Shown here: positions 7,761 to 14,657 of the stretch, piece after piece
Numbering within the stretch: position 1 is the first letter of the stretch
Layout of the letters: each line of letters starts with the position of its first letter
Virus record (IMG/VR): IMGVR_UViG_3300017598_000361
Coordinates: 1 to 31,538 of that record
Length of the DNA: 31,538 nucleotides
Origin: a virus
Strand: one strand, 5' to 3'
Position numbers and translations under genes: made by a program
The notes under the pieces: generated by a model
Told to the model about the DNA's origin: nothing
What the model saw: the letters and a program-made list of their open reading frames with translations, nothing else
Databases searched by the model: none

Positions 7761-8446
7761 CCTTGCGCCCTTATGCCGTCCACCATTTTCTTAAACTCCG
7801 GGGGCGTTAAAGCAAACTTGCCATCTGGGGTCTGTAAACTCTCGGTATATTCAAGGGTTAGGTGCTTCTCGATGATCTTGGCACCATATCCTACTGCATT
7901 AAGCGGAGTTGTAACATCTAGACTATGATCTGATAAACCATCAAACGCTGGAAACAACCCACGAAAATTCATTTCTGCAATTACTGGATAGGCCACCTTG
8001 CCCTGCTCTGTATAGACAAACAGCCTTTTCAAATTATCATGAGGCTCATAGTCGTTTCCCATTACATCTGTTGACACAATGACTTGCTTGCCCAGATTTA
8101 AAAATCCGTTGATGTTGTCTCGCTTGTTTCTCATGCTGTAGCCAAACTTCACAAATGGAACATCCAGCTTGGCCACTATACTCATGGCCTCTTGATCGTA
8201 CACACTCGCTGCTACCTTAATTGGCCTGGCTCCTTCCTTACGCTTTCGGTCTTTGCCGTACAGGTGCAAAGTCCTGAACCAATCATAGGGCAGATACTGA
8301 TTCCCTCCCTTAGCCATCTCTTTAGGAAATAGCTGAAACTTAATAACATCTGCGCCTGCTTCGGCTGCTCGGTCTACCAATTCAAAAGCGTTCTTGCGTC
8401 GGCCACAATGCGTTGATCCTGGGTCTGCTACTATAAGGACTGACAT
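7757..8446 (-). CDS. NeuB-type nonulosonic acid synthase, barrel domain only
   Basis: At 229 residues it aligns by eye to the TIM-barrel of NeuB/PseI/LegI, which condense PEP with a 6-carbon amino sugar. Conserved points are VADPGSTHCG (for the usual IAEIGxNHxG, with Asp8 replacing Glu), K36 in IKFQLF, the metal-ligand histidines H174 (GLSDHSLD) and H195 (IIEKHLTLEY), and the TPDGKFALTPPEF segment. The family is normally about 340-350 residues with a C-terminal SAF (antifreeze-like) domain that completes the partner's active site; that domain is absent, and no SAF fragment was found nearby. It overlaps the dehydratase by 16 bases and the oxidoreductase by four. The call is strong for the fold; activity without SAF is uncertain. 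Confidence 0.85.
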   Translation of the reverse strand: MSVLIVADPGSTHCGRRKNAFELVDRAAEAGADVIKFQLFPKEMAKGGNQYLPYDWFRTLHLYGKDRKRKEGARPIKVAASVYDQEAMSIVAKLDVPFVKFGYSMRNKRDNINGFLNLGKQVIVSTDVMGNDYEPHDNLKRLFVYTEQGKVAYPVIAEMNFRGLFPAFDGLSDHSLDVTTPLNAVGYGAKIIEKHLTLEYTESLQTPDGKFALTPPEFKKMVDGIRAQG

Positions 8447-9375
8447 AATTCTCTAAGCTCCTTCTGTGTAAAGCGTTCCGCCGTGTCTGAGGTATAGCCC
8501 CACTCCTCTAAGGCAATGTCATTGCCCCTTCGCTTGCATGGAAATAGCTCAATATGCGAAGGCCATCGAATATAGTATTCGGGATACTCGGTACACAAAC
8601 TCGCCTCTTGTTGCGTTATGAGCGTTTCGTGCATCTTTTCCCCTGGTCGTAATCCAATGACCTCCGCACTTCCACCGACCACTACATCAAACAACTCCCC
8701 GATGGTGGTTGACTTCATCTTCGGGATGAAGGTTTCACCTCCCTTGCAGTTATCAAGAGCATCTAACACCAATCGAGCAGCCCCTACCTGGCTTATGAAA
8801 AACCTTGTCATGGTTGGATCTGTTACCAACCTTCCCCCATTATTCCACTTACTTATAGCTGATCCGTTTGATCCAAACACATTCCCGTAACGTAATGCGG
8901 CAAACTTCGTTTCCCAACTTCCGACATTAGCCTGAACCCATAACCTCTCAGCACATGCCTTTGTGTTGCCATAGAAGTTCAATGGAGCCACTGCCTTGTC
9001 CGTGCTGGTCAAGATGGCTTTCTCTACTCCATTGAATTGACAGGCTTTTGCTACGTTCTGAGTGCCTATGATATTGGTTAAGACTCCCTCAAATGGATCA
9101 TATTCTAGCTTGTCTACTCCTTTGATGGCGGCTAAGTGGAAGACATACCTACAATCCTTGGTAGCCTCTAACATCCTCTCCTTGTCTCGTACATTGCCCA
9201 ACATGAAGTCAACAGGCTTGCCCCTGAGTCGTTGAGCCATCTTCACTTGATTAGGCTCATTGCAACTCAAGATACGGATGCGGGAGATTCCGTACCTCTT
9301 GCGACGGGATAATAACAAGGGGACAAGCTGCTGACCGAGGGTTCCTGTTCCTCCTGTCACTAAAACGGGTTTCAC
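8431..9375 (-). CDS. UDP-GlcNAc 4,6-dehydratase, PseB/CapD-like SDR
   Basis: This 314-residue extended SDR binds NAD(P) through TGGTGTLG (residues 7-14). The active-site set matches PseB: D126 and K127 in STDKAVAPLNFYGNTK, Y135 eight residues after the Lys, and K139 of the YxxxK. HLAAIKGVDKLEYDPFEGV is also close to PseB-type sequences. PseB removes water from UDP-GlcNAc and inverts C5 to give a 4-keto-6-deoxy sugar, the first step to pseudaminic acid. The GTG start forms a GTGA overlap with the small membrane-protein gene upstream. It is the first enzyme gene of the operon in transcription order. Retaining relatives (LegB, FlaA1-like) are the main alternative. Confidence 0.9.
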   Translation of the reverse strand: MKPVLVTGGTGTLGQQLVPLLLSRRKRYGISRIRILSCNEPNQVKMAQRLRGKPVDFMLGNVRDKERMLEATKDCRYVFHLAAIKGVDKLEYDPFEGVLTNIIGTQNVAKACQFNGVEKAILTSTDKAVAPLNFYGNTKACAERLWVQANVGSWETKFAALRYGNVFGSNGSAISKWNNGGRLVTDPTMTRFFISQVGAARLVLDALDNCKGGETFIPKMKSTTIGELFDVVVGGSAEVIGLRPGEKMHETLITQQEASLCTEYPEYYIRWPSHIELFPCKRRGNDIALEEWGYTSDTAERFTQKELRELCQSL

Positions 9376-9551
9376 TTCTCACCACCCCATATCAATACAT
9401 CGTTTCTAGATAAGAACTTGTGTTGCTCCGCTAGCCCTGTGCGGAGATTGTTGAGAGAGGTAGACGTTTTCTTTAGTAAGGATCTGGCTCTTAAGAATAG
9501 TATGAGAGTGATTGCGTTTGAAATGACTAGAGCGAGAAGAGCCCAGATCAC
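9372..9551 (-). CDS. 59-residue single-pass membrane protein
   Basis: A GTG start overlaps the ribbon-helix-helix stop (GTGA), and its own TGA overlaps the dehydratase GTG (GTGA). A GAGGAAG Shine-Dalgarno precedes the start. The product begins MIWALLALVISNAITLILFL, a clear transmembrane helix with almost no N-terminal tail, followed by a basic stretch (RARSLLKK) and a hydrophilic C-terminus ending IWGGEK. No family is recognised. The two coupled junctions argue strongly that the frame is translated. Confidence 0.65.
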   Translation of the reverse strand: MIWALLALVISNAITLILFLRARSLLKKTSTSLNNLRTGLAEQHKFLSRNDVLIWGGEK

Positions 9552-9700
9552 CGATACTTCCTCAACACGTGCGCTATACCCTCTCTTACATACGCTGCAA
9601 TAGGTACGCGCGTCTTCTTGGAGAGCTTTTTCAAAGAAGCGTATTGCTCCTTGGTTACATACGAAACGAACTGAATTAGGTTTCCGACTATCTTCGCCAT
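9548..9700 (-). CDS. Ribbon-helix-helix DNA-binding protein (CopG/Arc-like), 50 residues
   Basis: The product begins MAKIVGNLIQFVSYVTKEQY and continues ASLKKLSKKTRVPIAAYVRE. This matches the ribbon-helix-helix pattern: a beta strand (IQFVSYVT), helix 1 (KEQYASLKKLSKKT), a VP turn, and helix 2 (IAAYVREGIAHVLRKY). RHH proteins dimerise and insert the paired strand into the major groove. It is the first gene before the sugar operon and is GTGA-coupled to the next one, so it is a candidate regulator of that operon or of its own promoter. The operator was not found. Confidence 0.75.
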   Translation of the reverse strand: MAKIVGNLIQFVSYVTKEQYASLKKLSKKTRVPIAAYVREGIAHVLRKYR

Positions 9701-9709
9701 TGATCCCCC

Positions 9710-10003
9710 TTACTTACCACATTTCCCAAAATGGTCAATGAAATCCTTCCGCCACATACACACGATGGAACCCCGCATCCCTCGCTCCTTTACGACGAGG
9801 AGGGGGGTTTTGTCAGGATAATAGCCAGCTGCTTGAGACAGCCCTTCTCCAATGAGTTTAGGTATGGTCTTTCTATATTTGATTTCGATTGAGAAGATAG
9901 GATGCTCAGTAGTGTCCCCAGCGTTTTTACCCATGCGAGCGTTTCGTTCAACGCCAAACGCTTTGGCTTCTTCTCTTTCGTTTCGCTTCCACGCCTTATC
10001 CAT
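9710..10003 (-). CDS. Small PD-(D/E)XK nuclease-like protein
   Basis: This 97-residue protein carries a compact restriction-endonuclease-like core: D30 in KNAGDTTEHPIF, then E40-I-K42 in FSIEIKYRK, followed by the amphipathic SQAAGYYPDKTPLLVVKE segment and a final strand. The spacing fits the PD-(D/E)XK signature of Holliday-junction resolvase or VRR-Nuc-like proteins in phages. It overlaps the HNH gene stop-to-start by eight bases and sits in the DNA-metabolism block. A resolvase or end-processing role is inferred. Confidence 0.7.
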   Translation of the reverse strand: MDKAWKRNEREEAKAFGVERNARMGKNAGDTTEHPIFSIEIKYRKTIPKLIGEGLSQAAGYYPDKTPLLVVKERGMRGSIVCMWRKDFIDHFGKCGK

Positions 10004-10370
10004 TTTCCGCCTCTCTCCTTGCTTTCTCTCTTCTCCATCTGATTCCTGTGCTCCTAGCTATTCCATGAAGGTTCACCTTGTACTTGTCCTGAAATATCTG
10101 GATGGTTGTGTCCTCGAATTCCCTGTGATGCTTTCGACACTTTGACACTACGTTGCCTATGTCCTTGCACTTCTGACCCTTACCGCCCATGCCTCTTGCC
10201 TTGATATGTGACGGGTCATTTCTCCATTCGCCTATCTGTATGATCCAATTCCCTGTCGTACACCCTGGGATACAGCATCTAAGTGTCTGGACAAAATCAA
10301 GAAAGTCTCTCGATTTCTCGCCCCCTATATGTGAGCCCTGACCTAGCAGTACTCCATCTTCGCTCTGCAT
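9996..10370 (-). CDS. HNH (His-Me finger) endonuclease-like protein
   Basis: The 124-residue product has a CCIPGC zinc pair, then NDPSHIKARGMGGKGQK, then CRKHHREFED, the order found in HNH nucleases and in the recombination-associated HNH proteins of lambdoid phages. The candidate catalytic His lies in DPSHIKARG, and the Cys pair with the CRKHH histidines would hold the structural zinc. The ATG at 10370 is the only usual start codon before the motif, giving a 74-base overlap with the upstream gene and a weak Shine-Dalgarno. It lies beside a PD-(D/E)XK protein, an SSB-like protein and a RecB-like nuclease. Confidence 0.75.
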   Translation of the reverse strand: MQSEDGVLLGQGSHIGGEKSRDFLDFVQTLRCCIPGCTTGNWIIQIGEWRNDPSHIKARGMGGKGQKCKDIGNVVSKCRKHHREFEDTTIQIFQDKYKVNLHGIARSTGIRWRREKARREAENG

Positions 10371-10647
10371 TTTGATACGCTATCCTTGCCTTGTTGCTCT
10401 CATTGTACTTCTGCACATGCTCTCTTATAAAGTCCTGATACACCTTCGACCCCTTTGCTCTGGAAGTCAGCTCTGCGTCTGAGGCTTCGGGCTTTAGTGC
10501 TCTTATCTTCGCCTTCTCTGCTTCCACAAAAGCACTCTTTACTGTGTCAAACTCTTCCTTCTGCATACAGGCTTCCATGTACTTAGACGCCGCCTTGCCT
10601 GCGATATTGTCCCAATAGTCTAGATCATCCGGTGTATACTCTTTCAC
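10297..10647 (-). CDS. Hypothetical helical protein in the recombination block
   Basis: This 116-residue protein has a GTG start that overlaps the upstream stop by 23 bases. It is rich in charged residues and predicted helical, with an Ala-rich segment (KSAFVEAEKAKIRALKPEAS) and a basic end (AERRWSTARSGLTYRGREIE). No motif is recognised. Its place between the SSB-like and HNH genes suggests a recombination or replication accessory, but nothing in the sequence shows this. Confidence 0.55.
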   Translation of the reverse strand: MKEYTPDDLDYWDNIAGKAASKYMEACMQKEEFDTVKSAFVEAEKAKIRALKPEASDAELTSRAKGSKVYQDFIREHVQKYNESNKARIAYQNAERRWSTARSGLTYRGREIERLS

Positions 10648-10897
10648 CTTTTAACCTACCTTCCACTCCTGCCACTTTTGGCTTGAGTTCGTTTAGAATT
10701 AGCTTGGCATGTTTGCCGCCGTCCCACTCACCCTTTGCGTATGCCTTCAAACACTTCTTCAGAGCCTGCATATCTTCCAACATCTCCATGGTGGGTTGAA
10801 TGGCCTTAGTGAAATACTTCTTCTCTGTCCGGCGTCTGCCTGTTCTGCGGTCCTTGCCTGACCGTTGATTGATTAATTGGTTAGAAGGGGATTCCAT
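10625..10897 (-). CDS. Small basic hypothetical protein
   Basis: The ATG at 10897 has a good AGGAGA Shine-Dalgarno and starts within the last codons of the SSB-like gene, giving a 90-residue protein; a longer open frame upstream lacks such support. The N-terminal part is very basic (RSGKDRRTGRRRTEKKYF), suggesting nucleic-acid binding, followed by a helical MLEDMQALKKCLKAY region. I do not recognise a family. Confidence 0.55.
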   Translation of the reverse strand: MESPSNQLINQRSGKDRRTGRRRTEKKYFTKAIQPTMEMLEDMQALKKCLKAYAKGEWDGGKHAKLILNELKPKVAGVEGRLKGERVYTG

Positions 10898-11390
10898 CGT
10901 CGTCTTCTCCTGGTTTATCTTCGTCTGTGTGGGGAGGAACATCGTGCAGCTCGCCCATCTGCGGGTCACTTATATCGCCAGTGTGGCCTTTTTGAGACAC
11001 CACCGAAAACTTCGCTTTCTCCGCGTCAGTTATCTTTCTCTGTGGAAGAATATGATACCTGGTGTCTGTGCTGGCCCCCTTTCGCTTGATCTTATAAACA
11101 TAGTCCATGCCATATTCGTCTTTCATTTCCTTCAAAGTCAGTGCTGTAAAGAACCCAAAAGACCAAGTCTTAGTTTCGTAATGATCTCCCTCTTTAACTA
11201 CACAAGGAATGTCAAACGTTATCTTGCTACCCTCCACCCTCGTCTTGTATCTAGTGGGGTCTTTATAGATCGAATAATATGCAGGACTAGGCTCCCCAAC
11301 AAACATACATACAATCTCATCCCCATCTTTTAAGCGCAGATAATTACCACCTGCATTTTCTTTCATCTTTCCAATATCTTCCCAGCTCAT
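10881..11390 (-). CDS. Single-stranded DNA-binding-like protein with acidic C-terminal tip
   Basis: This 169-residue protein ends in a long acidic tail with the tip EDDDGIPF, the hallmark by which SSB proteins recruit partners. The body has alternating strands (IVCMFVGEPSPAYYSIYKD, ITFDIPCVVK, TKTWSFGFF) consistent with an OB-fold of the phage type, not clearly homologous to bacterial SSB. It starts in a TAATG junction with the RecB-like nuclease gene, so the two are coupled. It probably coats single strands made by that nuclease. Confidence 0.7.
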   Translation of the reverse strand: MSWEDIGKMKENAGGNYLRLKDGDEIVCMFVGEPSPAYYSIYKDPTRYKTRVEGSKITFDIPCVVKEGDHYETKTWSFGFFTALTLKEMKDEYGMDYVYKIKRKGASTDTRYHILPQRKITDAEKAKFSVVSQKGHTGDISDPQMGELHDVPPHTDEDKPGEDDDGIPF

Positions 11391-12127
11391 TATTTCGCCT
11401 TTCTAATTACGTTAAACTTTGGTTGCTCTATTCCTAAAAACACTTTCAAAGGGTTCTGCACCAACCATGGCACACTCCACCCTTCTTTTCTCAAGTCTGT
11501 GAAATTCAACATCTTCCATACATGAAGCCCCGAAAGTAATGCCTCAAAGCAACTGTCGTTATGAACCACTGTATAGGGTCTGGCCTCTCCTCCCTCAGCG
11601 TCAGCATATACCACTGTGGTCTTAAGCCCTGACTCTCCTGACATCTCTTCCCAACATCTCTTATAACCTTCAGTTTTCCATAGGTCTAACTCATTGTAAT
11701 TCTTAGAAGTCTTCCAATCTATGACATGTCTAGAGCCGTCTTTCATGGCCACAATTCGGTCCAGCGTTCCACCAAATCCATACTTCTCCGAGAACACAAA
11801 CAACTCAGCATCCCCTTCAGTCTCTACATGCTCGGTCACATACCTGTCTAACGATTGGACACTTGGCTTGATCTCCTCATCAATGACCCCATATGTATGG
11901 TTCTTGGCTTTTCGCTCCATGGCATCATGCACCCTGGTTCCTTTATTCCTCGCAGCTCCTCCGACCTTTTCCTGCTTGGCCCATGAGGTCCTTCTCATCC
12001 AATTCAAAAGTCCCTGTTTCTTGATGAACTCCGTAAATAGGGACATGGATGGGCCAGTTCTGCCATTGTAGGTGTACAACCTATTCCCAGTTGCCTGGTC
12101 GGTTTCCCTTCTGACTACATCTGACAC
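11390..12127 (-). CDS. RecB/Cas4-like PD-(D/E)XK nuclease
   Basis: The 245-residue protein shows the RecB-family nuclease pattern: H67 in GTRVHDAMERK, E114 in VFSEKYGFGGTLD, D123, D137 and K139 in HVIDWKTSK, and a late W-x4-Y in LDLWKTEGYKRCW. No Cas4-type iron-sulphur cysteine cluster is visible. In phages such proteins act as exonucleases for recombination or packaging-end processing. The GTG start (GGGGTAAGG just upstream) overlaps the upstream gene by 13 bases. The operon with an SSB-like and an HNH protein suggests a recombination module. Confidence 0.85.
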   Translation of the reverse strand: MSDVVRRETDQATGNRLYTYNGRTGPSMSLFTEFIKKQGLLNWMRRTSWAKQEKVGGAARNKGTRVHDAMERKAKNHTYGVIDEEIKPSVQSLDRYVTEHVETEGDAELFVFSEKYGFGGTLDRIVAMKDGSRHVIDWKTSKNYNELDLWKTEGYKRCWEEMSGESGLKTTVVYADAEGGEARPYTVVHNDSCFEALLSGLHVWKMLNFTDLRKEGWSVPWLVQNPLKVFLGIEQPKFNVIRKAK

Positions 12128-12666
12128 GCCTTACCCCAATCTTTCTTCGCCTTTATAAACATAGTCTTCGCCCTTTCTTCTCCATAAAACTCTAATACAA
12201 AACACTTAATTCTTCCATAAAGCTCTGGATTCATTGACTTAATGATACTACTGCTAACACAGAAACCTCTCATCCATCTCTCTGGATTCTCTTGTATTCG
12301 TAGACAAGTTTGGTCGAATACTTCTTCGTTGCTCATAGTCCTCCCCTGTTGTGGTAGATCAAACGGACTAGGCGGTATGACTTCTGGCTTCTTCGCAAAC
12401 CATTTATGCGGTGCGTCGATAAACCATTCATAAGAATGAAATGATTTAGACTCTGATTCAAAATAGGCGTTAAAGGCGTCTAGAATGCCCGAGATTGCAT
12501 CCTCTCTCCCAAGGTTACTATCTGCATACTCTAAAAGCCTTACGGTCATTGTGGCGTGTTTGGTATTCCATAGATGGCGAATACCATAACGCTCTTTATA
12601 CCTTTTCTGAAAAGAATGTCGAACAGATTCGACCCTAGAATCACTCAATTTCTTATCTTTTGGAAT
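12115..12666 (-). CDS. Hypothetical protein, first gene of the DNA-metabolism block, possible AUU start
   Basis: The body (about 177-183 residues) is helical with aromatic-rich segments (SFHSYEWFIDAPHKWFAKKP) vaguely like replication accessory proteins; I do not recognise it firmly. Start choice is unusual: the first conventional start is TTG at 12648 with no Shine-Dalgarno at the right distance, while an ATT at 12666 lies six bases after a clear AGGAG (12673-12677) and would give MPKDKKLSDSRVES. A TAG lies two codons upstream of that ATT, so the frame cannot start earlier. The C-terminus overlaps the nuclease gene by 13 bases. Confidence 0.55.
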   Translation of the reverse strand: MPKDKKLSDSRVESVRHSFQKRYKERYGIRHLWNTKHATMTVRLLEYADSNLGREDAISGILDAFNAYFESESKSFHSYEWFIDAPHKWFAKKPEVIPPSPFDLPQQGRTMSNEEVFDQTCLRIQENPERWMRGFCVSSSIIKSMNPELYGRIKCFVLEFYGEERAKTMFIKAKKDWGKACQM

Positions 12667-12807
12667 AGCCTACTCCTTTAGGTGACAACGCTACCTATCT
12701 CAAACCTTTAGCCTTTTTCTCTAAAAAAAAAATCTCTTGACTCCCTATTTCTCTGTGGTTTACCTACAATGCTTTCCATCGGAACACCTATTTCAATGCT
12801 ACTACTA
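12667..12807 (-). other. Short intergenic leader of the DNA-metabolism block
   Basis: This is one of the few spacers in an otherwise packed genome. On the minus strand it has a purine-rich tract, an AGGAG just before the next gene, and a 23-codon frame (12708-12779, MESIVGKPQRNRES...) with only a weak ribosome site and a run of T (F-F-F codons). That peptide could be a leader or noise. No clear promoter or terminator was found. Confidence 0.35.
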
Positions 12808-12972
12808 TCAACTATCTTCTCTTTTTTTTCTTTTCTTTCTTTTTTTAAAAGTGGGTAGTTCGTTCGAGGAACGAGAACGGACGCTACGAGGTGAAGCGTT
12901 AGCGTAACCGAAGTAGCAAGCTACAATAGTTGTCTTTTTGTTGAGAACTGACTTTATTCTTAGGTGATTCAT
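12808..12972 (-). CDS. 54-residue very basic peptide
   Basis: The ATG at 12972 follows a strong AGGGGGAG ribosome site two bases away from the start. The product begins MNHLRIKSVLNKKTTIVACY, continues with a Ser/Arg-rich part (SPRSVRSRSSNEL) and ends in a Lys/Arg cluster (FKKRKKRKKREDS). A basic tail like this would bind nucleic acid or membranes. The same DNA holds three small inverted repeats (12861-12873, 12881-12905, 12913-12924), so the region could instead act as structured RNA. The gene call rests on start context only. Confidence 0.4.
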   Translation of the reverse strand: MNHLRIKSVLNKKTTIVACYFGYANASPRSVRSRSSNELPTFKKRKKRKKREDS

Positions 12973-12980
12973 TTCTCCCC

Positions 12981-13289
12981 CTAATCCATTTTACAGTGAT
13001 TCTTGGAGTGTCCATCGTCCCCACATTGTTCACACGGCCCATCCCCCCGTATCTTCTTGAGGGATCCGTCGATTGACCCAGCGAAATGCCGAGCTTGGCA
13101 ACACTCGTCATCATCGGTGTCTATATGCTGAGACTCACAAGCAACTTCTTGATAAAGATAGTCTCTACAGGTAGCCAACATACAAACCGCCACCTTCAGT
13201 TTCTCGCGGAGATCGGTGAGTTCTTTTTTCTTTACATCTTCCCACTCGCAATAGTGAAAAACATTTGGCCCACACACTGGACAATCCAT
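12981..13289 (-). CDS. Cys/His-rich small protein, probable zinc binder
   Basis: The ATG at 13289 follows GGAGG and comes right after the upstream stop, giving 102 residues; the longer open frame upstream lies inside the next gene. It has an N-terminal MDCPVCGPNVFHYC, a helical charged middle, and a C-terminal CEQCGDDGHSKNHC similar in spacing to CCHC zinc knuckles. Two metal sites are likely. Function is unknown; this type of protein is frequent in phage accessory regions. Confidence 0.6.
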   Translation of the reverse strand: MDCPVCGPNVFHYCEWEDVKKKELTDLREKLKVAVCMLATCRDYLYQEVACESQHIDTDDDECCQARHFAGSIDGSLKKIRGDGPCEQCGDDGHSKNHCKMD

Positions 13290-13291
13290 CC

Positions 13292-13918
13292 TCACACCTC
13301 CAGGGTTTTTAGGAGTTCTCTGGCCATGTTTTCGTAAAGCAGATCGTCTGGTGAGTTTGTCTTGGCCATCTTCCTCAACCCTTCGGCCAGGTCGTCTATG
13401 ACGGTGAGGAGATAACGAACGTCTGCACATAAACACGGATGTGGGTTCGGTGGGTTATTCTTTAGTGCGTTGTTTTTTTCTAGGATCTCTTTCAGGCGGT
13501 CCATTCTTGTTTCTCCAGAAAACTCAGCTAAAACATCTTCCAACTTACTTTTAGGAATCCACTTCTTTAAAAATTCTAGTGCATCTTTGTAACGATTTTC
13601 CCACATTTTCGCTTGCCCAAGATACTTTGCAGCTTCTCTTGCCCGCATATCCTCTAAATGCATCATGTGGTCTTGCATCATTCTCGGAGTAACTTGGTCC
13701 GGCTCGCACTCCAGAACAATAGCCGCAAACTCCCGCAGTGTTTCATGGTCGTTTCTAATTTTGTTATACTTCTCCCTAAACAATGTTACGGCTGGGGCTG
13801 GTGCTATCTCCGGCAGTACATCCACAGGACCAGAAATTGGGGATAGATAGTTCCTTTCTTCTAACCACTCGAAGAAACATCTTCCAAGGGCTTCCCTCTC
13901 TTTCAGGCGGTTGGTCAT
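13292..13918 (-). CDS. Hypothetical helical protein
   Basis: The 208-residue product is mostly helical and highly charged, with a Pro/Ala spacer near residue 40 (EIAPAPAVTL), a DLAEGLRKMAK helix near the end, and a PHPCLCAD cysteine pair. I recognise no family. It overlaps the next gene upstream by four bases and is followed directly by the Cys/His-rich gene. It belongs to a run of accessory genes with no assigned roles. Confidence 0.6.
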   Translation of the reverse strand: MTNRLKEREALGRCFFEWLEERNYLSPISGPVDVLPEIAPAPAVTLFREKYNKIRNDHETLREFAAIVLECEPDQVTPRMMQDHMMHLEDMRAREAAKYLGQAKMWENRYKDALEFLKKWIPKSKLEDVLAEFSGETRMDRLKEILEKNNALKNNPPNPHPCLCADVRYLLTVIDDLAEGLRKMAKTNSPDDLLYENMARELLKTLEV

Positions 13919-14121
13919 GGCCTCACCTTCTTAATGAACACCTCAACGCGGCACTCTTTTAATACCGGGCAGCAATTTTCTAACTCCAAATCTCCCTCTT
14001 CAACAATTAGCCCATGTATAGTACAAAATGTAACCTCCTCACCCTGTATGCGTTCGTCCAAAGACATCCTCGCACCACAAAGTTTCTGAAAAATATAATC
14101 AACCTTTTCTTCCATTGTCAT
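13915..14121 (-). CDS. Small Cys-containing hypothetical protein
   Basis: This is a 68-residue acidic protein with Cys and His residues spread over the sequence (FCTIHGLI, ELENCCPVLKEC), so a metal site is possible. It starts in an ATGA overlap with the upstream gene and ends in the start of the next. No family is recognised. Confidence 0.5.
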   Translation of the reverse strand: MTMEEKVDYIFQKLCGARMSLDERIQGEEVTFCTIHGLIVEEGDLELENCCPVLKECRVEVFIKKVRP

Positions 14122-14657
14122 TTGACTACCTCCTCTGGCTTGATGGCGCGGATCGCATCAAAACATATTTTTAAAGCCTCTCTACCCGGTGGGACTAGAG
14201 ATATTGCAGACGCCTCCAGTGACCTTAGCTCTTGAAACATTTCTTTCTGCATAGCCTTAGCCCCCTCCAGGCGGGCTTTCCTTAGTTCATCCATGCCATC
14301 TCCTGTAGCAACATGTTCTCCACACTTGATGCACTTGCCCCACTTGGCGGCTTCTTTCGCATAAAACTTCAACGCCTCCACCGCCTTAGAGTAGTTCTCG
14401 ATTAACTCTGGGAGGAGGTTTCGGGATTCGGCCATAAGCTTAGCGTCATCTTCTGCCGTTCCCCTACCCTCGTATTCCCATGTCCCGACTCGGTCTGTCT
14501 GAACAATCCAGTCAACTTTTTTCCTGTCACACCCAGCATAGAACCAACCTATTTCCCAATTCTCTCCAAACTGACCAGGGGTTGCTGGCTTCCATGGGCT
14601 TACGGTAGCTTTCTTCTCCAGCTCTTTCAGTCTCTCTAGTTTCTCTTTAAAAGTCAT
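14118..14657 (-). CDS. Ea22-like phage accessory protein
   Basis: This 179-residue protein contains TAEDDAKLMAESRNLLPELI and a following helix (YSKAVEALKFYAK), matching the pattern of lambda Ea22/Ead-like proteins, in which an 'xDAxFIAxARxxLPxLI' segment recurs. A CIKCGEHVATGDG pair near residue 110 may bind zinc. The function of Ea22-like proteins is poorly known. It starts in an ATGA overlap with the lipoprotein gene. Confidence 0.6.
   Translation of the reverse strand: MTFKEKLERLKELEKKATVSPWKPATPGQFGENWEIGWFYAGCDRKKVDWIVQTDRVGTWEYEGRGTAEDDAKLMAESRNLLPELIENYSKAVEALKFYAKEAAKWGKCIKCGEHVATGDGMDELRKARLEGAKAMQKEMFQELRSLEASAISLVPPGREALKICFDAIRAIKPEEVVK

Noticed and set aside
12720-12770. Plus-strand TTGACT...TACAAT resembling a rightward promoter
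   Set aside because: The spacing is about 22 bases, and there is no rightward gene to serve.
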